DNA of 64,000 nucleotides from Streptococcus parasanguinis (GTDB lineage Bacteria; Bacillota; Bacilli; Lactobacillales; Streptococcaceae): positions 372,001 through 436,000 of the forward strand of contig NZ_JAHDAC010000001.1 of the NCBI RefSeq assembly GCF_018499505.1. Direction: 5' to 3'. A program made the translations under genes and the position numbers. The stretch's first letter is position 1. Every line of letters begins with the position of its first letter. The notes below the pieces were generated by a model, which saw only the letters and a list, made by a program, of their open reading frames with translations, searched no databases and was not told the origin of the DNA. This document shows, piece by piece, positions 56,355-64,000 of this stretch.

Positions 56355-58808
56355 ATGACAAGACAGAAACGGAAATATGCCATTGTGGATCTGGAAGCGA
56401 CCAGTGCTGGAAGCAATGCTAAGATCATTCAGGTTGGGATTGTCATCATTGAAGATGGGAGGATTACGCAATCCTATGAGACGGATGTGAATCCCCATGA
56501 ACGATTGGATGAGCATATCAAACAATTGACTGGCCTGACAGATGCTCGCTTGAAAAAAGCTCCAGAGTTTGCACAAGTGGCAAAAGAAATTTTTGAATTA
56601 ATAGAAGATGCCGTCTTTGTGGCCCATAATGTCAAATTTGATGCGAATTTATTGGCAGAAGCCCTCTTTTGGGAAGGATTTGAGCTAACGACTCCTCGGA
56701 TTGATACGGTTGAATTGTCTCAAATTTTCTATCCGACTTTAGAACGCTACAATTTAGGAGCGCTTGCAGCTGAACTAGAAATTGAGTTGCACCATGCTCA
56801 CTCCGCTTTAGCTGATGCTATGGCAACAGCCCAGCTGCTATTGAAATTGAGAGAGAAAATTGCGAGCTTACCAAGAGGATTGATCGAAAAACTTCTTTCG
56901 ATGGCAGATTGTTTGATTTATGAATCGCGACTCTTAATAGAAGATGCGCTTGAAGACAGTAGCCTTTTTTTACCAGCTCATTTAGTAGAAGTTCATGGTC
57001 TCTATCTGCGCAAGACACAGCAGTTTTTAGAAAGTCGTCATTTGTCTGAACAGTTTGAACTCAATATGCAGCTGTTGGGAATGGAGGCTTATCCAGAGCA
57101 GAGAGAATTTGTTGCCTATATCGAGGACAGTTTGCACCAGCCACTTCCAAGTTTTATCGAGGCGCCAACGGGTATTGGGAAGACCTACGCCTATCTATTA
57201 ACGCTTTTGGCGAAAACCTCCAAACGCATTCTTGTCAGTGTTCCAACTAAAATTCTTCAGGATCAAATTATGAAGAAGGAAGGAAAGACCATCCAAGATC
57301 TTTTCCAAATTCCCTTTCATAGCCTGAAAAGTCCCAAGGATTACATCCAACTCGATAAATTTTATGAAGCCTTACAGAGTGAGTCAGATAATGGGATGAT
57401 TCGACGCTTTAAAATGCAACTGTTGGTTTGGCTGACCATGACAGAAACGGGAGAGTTCAGTGAAATTGGCCAACTTTATCGTCATCTTCATTTTGTAGCT
57501 GACATTTGCCACGATGGCCAATTGTCGAAACGTTCGCTTTTTTATCAGGAAGATTTTTGGCGTCTCGGCCAGGAAAAAGTGAAAACCAGCCGGGTAATTC
57601 TGACCAATCATGCCTATCTATTAACTCGTCTAGAAGATGATAAGAGTCTACTTCAAGAATCTGTTCTGGTAGTGGATGAAGCGCAAAAACTCTTCTTTGC
57701 TTTAGAGCAGTTTTCACAGAGAGAAGAAACCTTGCAATCTCTTCTTCTAGGCTTGCAACATGCCATCGAAGAGGAAAAAGATCTTCTGCAACGGCGTTTG
57801 CTGGAAAGTATTCAATTTGAATTAAATGCCTGCTCTAAGGAAGTTGTACAAGGAAAAACAGCGATCTTATCAGATCAAACAGTGGCAAAAATTCGACAGG
57901 ATGTATCGGAATTAAAAAACGAATCTTTAGAGAATCTAAGAGAATTGTTTGATGAGCGCTACCAGACCTTTTGGATGGACAAGGAAGTGGTCGAAAGCCA
58001 CCAGATTCTTCGTCTCCATGGAGGAGTTGAGGACTTGCTATCCTTTAAGGAGTTTGTGCCTGAAGAAGTCCCCGTGCTCTTTGTATCAGCAACGATCGCG
58101 ATCAGTAAAAAGGTGCATTTACCTGCTCTTTTGGGATACCAAGAGCAGCAGATCTACCGGGTGCCAATAGCAGTCAAACAACACCAGGAATTGTTGGTGC
58201 CGATAGATTTTCCAGATGTCGTTTCTTTATCTTCCGTGGAGTATGCAGGAGAGATTTGTCAGCTCATCGATGAACTCCTTCCTCTAAGAAAACCAATTTT
58301 TCTTTTGTTTACCTCAAAAGAATTGTTACTGGAGACGTCAAACGCATTGAAGTTTCCTCATTTGGCCCAGTATCGAAATGGCGATGCAGCTAATATTAAG
58401 CGACGATTTGACCGAGGAGAAAGCTCTATTTTATTGGGAACAGGAAGCTTCTGGGAGGGAGTCGATTTTTCCCAACAAAAAGAAGTGATTCAAATCATCA
58501 CGCGCCTTCCTTTTGATAACCCTAAAGATTATATGGTTCAAAAGCTGAATACCCAACTCAGAGAACAGGGGAAAAATCCCTTTTATGACTATAGTCTTCC
58601 AGTCGCAATTTTAAGGCTCAAACAGGCTATTGGGAGAACCAGTCGTTTTCAAGACCAGGAATCGTTGGTCCTCTTATTGGATCAGCGGGTGGTGACTAAA
58701 CGATATGGAAAACAAATTTTAGATGGCTTGCAGCAAGTGTTGCCCCTTCACACAACAGTGAGAGAGCGGCTTGTTGAGCAAGCAGCTGACTTTTTTGAAA
58801 GGAATTGA
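56355..58808 (+). CDS. dinG: DnaQ-type exonuclease / DinG-type helicase fusion
   Basis: 817 residues from ATG 56355 (MTRQKRKYAIVDLEAT), aligned to the family start; an open frame back to 56298 precedes the promoter. The N-terminal DEDDh exonuclease has Asp12/Glu14 in VDLEAT, HNVKFDANL and HSALADA. The XPD-like helicase follows: Walker A APTGIGKT (~270), DEAQ-type motif II VVDEAQK (~438), LFVSATIAI, and the C-terminal GSFWEGVDF and GRTSRFQD. E. coli DinG carries an Fe-S cluster and no exonuclease; the Gram-positive fusion acts as 3'-5' exonuclease. 4-nt gap to yeiH. Confidence 0.93.
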   Translation: MTRQKRKYAIVDLEATSAGSNAKIIQVGIVIIEDGRITQSYETDVNPHERLDEHIKQLTGLTDARLKKAPEFAQVAKEIFELIEDAVFVAHNVKFDANLLAEALFWEGFELTTPRIDTVELSQIFYPTLERYNLGALAAELEIELHHAHSALADAMATAQLLLKLREKIASLPRGLIEKLLSMADCLIYESRLLIEDALEDSSLFLPAHLVEVHGLYLRKTQQFLESRHLSEQFELNMQLLGMEAYPEQREFVAYIEDSLHQPLPSFIEAPTGIGKTYAYLLTLLAKTSKRILVSVPTKILQDQIMKKEGKTIQDLFQIPFHSLKSPKDYIQLDKFYEALQSESDNGMIRRFKMQLLVWLTMTETGEFSEIGQLYRHLHFVADICHDGQLSKRSLFYQEDFWRLGQEKVKTSRVILTNHAYLLTRLEDDKSLLQESVLVVDEAQKLFFALEQFSQREETLQSLLLGLQHAIEEEKDLLQRRLLESIQFELNACSKEVVQGKTAILSDQTVAKIRQDVSELKNESLENLRELFDERYQTFWMDKEVVESHQILRLHGGVEDLLSFKEFVPEEVPVLFVSATIAISKKVHLPALLGYQEQQIYRVPIAVKQHQELLVPIDFPDVVSLSSVEYAGEICQLIDELLPLRKPIFLLFTSKELLLETSNALKFPHLAQYRNGDAANIKRRFDRGESSILLGTGSFWEGVDFSQQKEVIQIITRLPFDNPKDYMVQKLNTQLREQGKNPFYDYSLPVAILRLKQAIGRTSRFQDQESLVLLLDQRVVTKRYGKQILDGLQQVLPLHTTVRERLVEQAADFFERN

Positions 58809-58812
58809 GAGA

Positions 58813-59793
58813 ATGAAAAATAAAGGATTTGGACTTGCAATTGCATTTGTACTGGCTCTTTGCGCCATGCTTTTGGGAACTTTCTTTCCCATCATTGGCT
58901 CCAGTGTCTTTGCTTTGATTTTAGGAATTGTCCTCAATGAATTAGTAGATTTGCCAGAGAATTCACGACCAGGACTGAACTGGTCCGGTAAGAAATTATT
59001 GCAGTATTCGATTATCTTCATGGGATTTAGCTTGCCGATTGCGACGGTTGCCTCTACCGGCTTGTCTTCTTTGAAGATTAGTCTGCCAACGATAACAGTT
59101 GCCTTTCTTGCAGCGATGATCTTTGGGAGAGTCTTCCATCTGAAATCTCATCTACGGACCTTAATTGGATTTGGAACGGCTATTTGTGGTGGATCTGCTA
59201 TCGCAGCAGCTGCTCCGATCATTGAAGCAGACGAAGAGGAAATTGCCTTATCTATGTCAACTATCTTCTTCTTCAACATTTTGGCTGTCTTTATCTTTCC
59301 AGTATTAGGGCATGTATGGCATATGTCTAATTTTCAATTTGGTCTCTGGTCAGGAACAGCCATTAACGATACGTCATCAGTTGTAGCAGCAGCGTTTTCT
59401 TATAGTAAGGCGGCGGGTGAAATGGCGACCATTGTTAAGTTGACACGCGCCCTGATGATTGTACCAGTTTGTTTAGGCTTGATCGGTTTAAAATGGTATC
59501 GGAGCAAGCAACAAGGAAGAAACAAAGGAATGTTAAAGAAAATTATTCCTTGGTTCATCATTTGGTTTATTGTGGCTTCTATTCTTTCATCTATCGGCTT
59601 GGTACCTAAAGTGGTTCTTCCTTACCTAAAGGACCTTTCTCACCTCTTTATGGCCATGGCCTTGGTCGGAATCGGAAGCAAGGTTTCTTGGAAACAGTTC
59701 CGTGCAGCAGGAGCAGCCCCCCTTCTAGTAGGTTTGATTGCTTGGTTTTGTGTGGCAGGATCTAGCTTGATTCTACAAATGTTGTTCTATTAA
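58813..59793 (+). CDS. YeiH-family membrane transporter (putative sulfate exporter)
   Basis: 326 residues from ATG 58813 (MKNKGFGLAIAFVLALC), with GGAATTGAG upstream. About ten membrane helices; GFGTAICGGSAIAAAAPII and WSGTAINDTSSVVAAAFSY are characteristic of the YeiH (PF03601) family. The sulfate-export annotation is by family name and weakly supported. It follows the DnaQ-DinG gene by 4 nt. Confidence 0.9.
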   Translation: MKNKGFGLAIAFVLALCAMLLGTFFPIIGSSVFALILGIVLNELVDLPENSRPGLNWSGKKLLQYSIIFMGFSLPIATVASTGLSSLKISLPTITVAFLAAMIFGRVFHLKSHLRTLIGFGTAICGGSAIAAAAPIIEADEEEIALSMSTIFFFNILAVFIFPVLGHVWHMSNFQFGLWSGTAINDTSSVVAAAFSYSKAAGEMATIVKLTRALMIVPVCLGLIGLKWYRSKQQGRNKGMLKKIIPWFIIWFIVASILSSIGLVPKVVLPYLKDLSHLFMAMALVGIGSKVSWKQFRAAGAAPLLVGLIAWFCVAGSSLILQMLFY

Positions 59794-59826
59794 TTGATTT
59801 GATGATTCTCACAGAAAGGAACGTGA

Positions 59827-61056
59827 ATGAAGAAACATCATTTTTGGACGATTCACCTGGATTATTCGATCATTGGGATTGTCTTCGCCCTTCTCATGAT
59901 TGGGATTTTATCTGTTTATGTAGCAGTTTCTCATGACTATCCCCAAATGGTGTGGCCTTTTTTAGGGCAGCAATTGGCCTGGATTGGTGTGGGATGTGTC
60001 ATTTGCCTGATTGTGACGATTTTTAGCACGAAATTTCTTTGGAAAATCACTCCCTTTCTTTACCTGCTTGGCCTGGCCTTGATGGTTCTTCCCCTTGTTT
60101 TTTATAATCCCAACTTGGTAGCTTCAACAGGAGCTAAAAACTGGGTGGCTTATGGGAACATCACCTTATTTCAGCCCTCAGAATTTATGAAGATCCCCTT
60201 CATCCTGATGCTGTCACGCTCTATTGTCCGATTTTTGCAAAGAAATAAGGGGCGTGAGCGATTATTACGACAAGATTGGTTTTTGATTCTAGAGTTGACC
60301 ATCTATACGATTCCGGTATTTGCCTTATTGGCTCTCCAGCAGGACTTGGGAACGGCCTTAGTATTCTTGGCCATCTTTGCGGGCTTAGTGATCGTTTCAG
60401 GAGTTTCCTGGAAAATTATCTTGCCGGTCATCTTGCTTCTGGCAGGTGGGTTAGCAGGCTTTCTCTTCCTCTTTCTTTCAGAAGGGGGTCGGGCTTTTCT
60501 GCACCAGCAAGTAGGGATGCCAACCTACCAGATGAACCGTATTTTAGCCTGGTTAAATCCTTTTGACTATGCACAAACCACCACCTACCAGCAGGCACAA
60601 GGACAGCTAGCCATTGCCAGTGGTGGCCTCTTTGGTCAAGGCTTTAATGTCTCTAATTTATTGGTTCCTGTACGAGAAAGCGATATGATTTTTACGGTCG
60701 TAGCAGAAGACTTTGGCTTTGTTGGAGCTCTTGTGCTGTTGATTTTATATGTGACCCTGATTTACCGCATTTTAAAAATCACCCTTCAGTCTAATAACCA
60801 GTTTTATACCTATATTTCCATTGGATTTATTATGATGCTGGTCTTTCACATTTTTGAAAATGTCGGAGCGGTAACGGGTCTTCTCCCCTTGACGGGAATT
60901 CCCCTCCCCTTTATCTCACAAGGTGGATCGTCTATTATTAGTAATCTAATTGGTGTTGGTCTGGTCCTCTCAATATATAATCATAGTAGCAAAAAGAAAG
61001 AGCCAGAAGAAGGGCCTCCAATCCGTAAAAAAGTAGTCCTTAAAAAGGCGCAATAG
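59827..61056 (+). CDS. rodA: RodA-like SEDS peptidoglycan glycosyltransferase
   Basis: 409 residues, ten membrane helices. The SEDS signatures VVAEDFGFVGALVLL and LTGIPLPFISQGGSS are present; Ser at the end of SQGGSS and placement away from ppc mark it as the RodA-type partner of FtsW (36102-37343). It polymerises lipid II during peripheral wall elongation. Ribosome site AGAAAGGAACGTGA. C-terminal tail is strongly basic. Confidence 0.93.
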   Translation: MKKHHFWTIHLDYSIIGIVFALLMIGILSVYVAVSHDYPQMVWPFLGQQLAWIGVGCVICLIVTIFSTKFLWKITPFLYLLGLALMVLPLVFYNPNLVASTGAKNWVAYGNITLFQPSEFMKIPFILMLSRSIVRFLQRNKGRERLLRQDWFLILELTIYTIPVFALLALQQDLGTALVFLAIFAGLVIVSGVSWKIILPVILLLAGGLAGFLFLFLSEGGRAFLHQQVGMPTYQMNRILAWLNPFDYAQTTTYQQAQGQLAIASGGLFGQGFNVSNLLVPVRESDMIFTVVAEDFGFVGALVLLILYVTLIYRILKITLQSNNQFYTYISIGFIMMLVFHIFENVGAVTGLLPLTGIPLPFISQGGSSIISNLIGVGLVLSIYNHSSKKKEPEEGPPIRKKVVLKKAQ

Positions 61057-61075
61057 ATAGAAAGAAGGAATAAAA

Positions 61076-61627
61076 ATGAAAAAAGTAGCAACGATTTTAG
61101 CAAACGGTTTTGAAGAAATTGAAGCCTTGACCATTGTCGATGTTTTGAGACGGGCTGGGATCGACTGTGACCTCGTTGGGATGGAAGAAACGGTCACAGG
61201 TTCTCACCAGATCACAGTGGAAGTCGACCGCCTCTGGAATGGGGATCTGTCAGATTATGATGGAATCTTCTTACCAGGTGGGATGCCAGGAGCTGCAAAT
61301 TTGCGGGATAATTCGGAATTGATTGCAGCTCTTCAAGAAGAAAGTAGAAAAGGAAAAATCATTTCTGCGATTTGTGCAGCACCAATTGTCTTGGCACGTG
61401 CCGGCCTCTTAAAAGATAAACACTATACGTGTTACGATGGTTTTGAAGAAGAGATTCAAGATGGGCACTATCAGAAAGAAACAGTGGTGAAAGACGGTAA
61501 TCTCTTGACCAGTCGTGGTCCTTCAACTGCGCTAGCCTTAGCCTATGCCTTGGTAGAGCAATTTGGAGGAGATGCCCAAAGCCTTCGTCAAGGGATGCTC
61601 TATCAAGATGTCTTTGGAGATGCTTAA
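61076..61627 (+). CDS. DJ-1/PfpI family protein (YajL/ThiJ-like)
   Basis: 183 residues. FLPGGMPGAANLRDN and ISAICAAPIVLARAG give the nucleophile-elbow Cys (~residue 102); Glu in NGFEEIEAL near the N terminus is its usual partner. Members are oxidative-stress chaperones or alpha-ketoaldehyde hydratases/deglycases, the latter disputed. Ribosome site AAGAAGGAATAA, 19 nt after rodA, so in the same transcript. Confidence 0.93.
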   Translation: MKKVATILANGFEEIEALTIVDVLRRAGIDCDLVGMEETVTGSHQITVEVDRLWNGDLSDYDGIFLPGGMPGAANLRDNSELIAALQEESRKGKIISAICAAPIVLARAGLLKDKHYTCYDGFEEEIQDGHYQKETVVKDGNLLTSRGPSTALALAYALVEQFGGDAQSLRQGMLYQDVFGDA

Positions 61628-61725
61628 AATTGCTCTTTTGGACACCATATTTTCTGGTGAAAGTTCACATTCTATGACGGAAAATGACTTCTCTTTGATT
61701 TAAAATGAAATGACCGTAAAAAATG

Positions 61726-61768
61726 GCTAAAATCCCCCCTAAATGAGGGTTTTAGCTTATTTTTTTTG
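61726..61768 (+). terminator. Terminator of the rodA-DJ-1 transcript
   Basis: 10-bp stem with one G-T pair (61726-61735 with 61747-61756), loop 11 nt, then TTATTTTTTTT. The 98 bp between the stop and this hairpin hold nothing recognisable. Confidence 0.88.
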
Positions 61769-61776
61769 TCCATTTG

Positions 61777-61785
61777 TGGTATAAT
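61777..61785 (+). promoter_or_regulatory. Extended -10 promoter of the HAD-gyrB transcript
   Basis: TG-G-TATAAT ending 8 nt before the HAD ATG at 61793, so the transcript should start at or next to the start codon. Confidence 0.75.
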
Positions 61786-61792
61786 ATTGACT

Positions 61793-62356
61793 ATGAATTA
61801 TCATGATTTTATATGGGATCTTGGTGGGACGCTATTGGATAATTACGAAACGTCCACAAATGCCTTTGTAGCGACATTGAAGGACTTTCACATCCAAGCC
61901 GATCATGATTCTGTTTATGCAGCATTAAAAATCTCAACACAGGATGCAATTCAAACCTTTGCCCCTCATATTTCCAATTTTCGTACGGAATACAAGAAAA
62001 AAGAAGCCTTGGGCTTGCAAGAGCCGGTCTTATTTGAGGGAGCAAAAGAGTTACTAGAAGAGATCCAAGCACATGGAGGACGCCATTTTTTGGTATCTCA
62101 TCGGGATCGCCAAGTTTTGACCCTTATTGAACAGACAGGCATTGCACCCTACTTTACGGAGATTGTAACAGCAGACGAGGGCTTTCCTCGAAAACCAGAC
62201 CCAGCCTCTATGCTTTATTTGAAGGAAAAATATGGCATTCAAGACGGTCTGGTCATCGGAGATCGTCCGATCGATATAGAAGCTGGAAAGGCTGCAGGGC
62301 TTTCGACCTATTTATTTGATTCCATGCCACACTTACACCAGTTTATATTTGAATAG
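61793..62356 (+). CDS. HAD-IA family protein with DxGGT motif
   Basis: 187 residues from ATG 61793 (MNYHDFIWDLGGTLLDN); an open frame to 61766 precedes the promoter. HAD fold with a helical C1 cap. The nucleophile Asp9 is present but the usual second Asp (+2) is Gly11. Motif II is in FLVSHRD, the Lys in PRKPDPASM, and motif IV in VIGDRPIDIEAG. Loss of the acid/base Asp would weaken ordinary phosphatase activity. No Shine-Dalgarno. I recall the same gene before gyrB in pneumococcus; 12-nt gap to gyrB. Confidence 0.9.
   Translation: MNYHDFIWDLGGTLLDNYETSTNAFVATLKDFHIQADHDSVYAALKISTQDAIQTFAPHISNFRTEYKKKEALGLQEPVLFEGAKELLEEIQAHGGRHFLVSHRDRQVLTLIEQTGIAPYFTEIVTADEGFPRKPDPASMLYLKEKYGIQDGLVIGDRPIDIEAGKAAGLSTYLFDSMPHLHQFIFE

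Positions 62357-64000
<1,644 letters not shown>

Overview
The window is chromosomal DNA of a low-GC Gram-positive coccus, almost certainly a viridans Streptococcus of the Mitis/Sanguinis type. Evidence is the gene content and order (rnc-smc-Cof-Cof-ftsY, hprK-lgt, ftsW-ppc-tuf, MurM/MurN-type branching enzymes, prfB-ftsE-ftsX, HAD-gyrB), strong AGGAGG ribosome sites, and many extended -10 promoters (TGnTATAAT). The species cannot be fixed by eye. No tRNA, rRNA or CRISPR array was seen.

Layout. 1-~3.9 kb is the right end of a prophage: a tail/receptor protein cut by the window edge, small accessory proteins, a holin pair and an amidase endolysin, ending at a terminator. 4.1-11.6 kb is the operon rnc-smc-two HAD phosphatases-ftsY (RNA processing, chromosome condensation, protein targeting). 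11.7-15.2 kb on the minus strand holds zwf and a coupled micro-protein/permease/YcgQ-like set. 15.4-21.5 kb holds tex, sprT, a PspC stress gene behind a long palindrome, and hprK-lgt-DUF948-YtxH. 22-24.3 kb carries two U32 proteins resembling the tRNA hydroxylation pair TrhP1/TrhP2. 25-27 kb is a methionine-synthase-like gene plus a cyclase-family hydrolase behind a MET-box-like palindrome, followed by a folded intergenic repeat. Then come gor (-), a MacAB-type exporter, lysS, three minus genes (histidine phosphatase, ybaK, membrane-anchored GH25), ftsW, ppc, tuf and tpiA. 42.7-47.2 kb (-) is HD phosphohydrolase-HAD-murM-murN. 47.3-51.4 kb has a DUF1934 gene, a manganese riboswitch with a Ca/Mn P-type ATPase, and an aquaporin. 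A four-helix structured element lies at 51.48-51.62 kb. The rest is a metallophosphoesterase (-), prfB with its programmed +1 frameshift, ftsE-ftsX, an MBL hydrolase (-), a DnaQ-DinG fusion, yeiH, rodA, a DJ-1 protein, a HAD protein and the first 544 codons of gyrB.

Most of the window is housekeeping: cell division and wall growth (ftsW, rodA, ftsEX, murMN, lgt, GH25), central metabolism (zwf, ppc, tpiA, hprK), translation (lysS, tuf, prfB, ybaK, trhP) and redox or metal balance (gor, P-type ATPase). The less ordinary signals are non-coding: two multi-hairpin intergenic elements, the PspC palindrome, the MET-box, and several genes whose -10 box lies so close to the AUG that their mRNAs should be leaderless. 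I did not find a convincing new defence or biosynthetic system.
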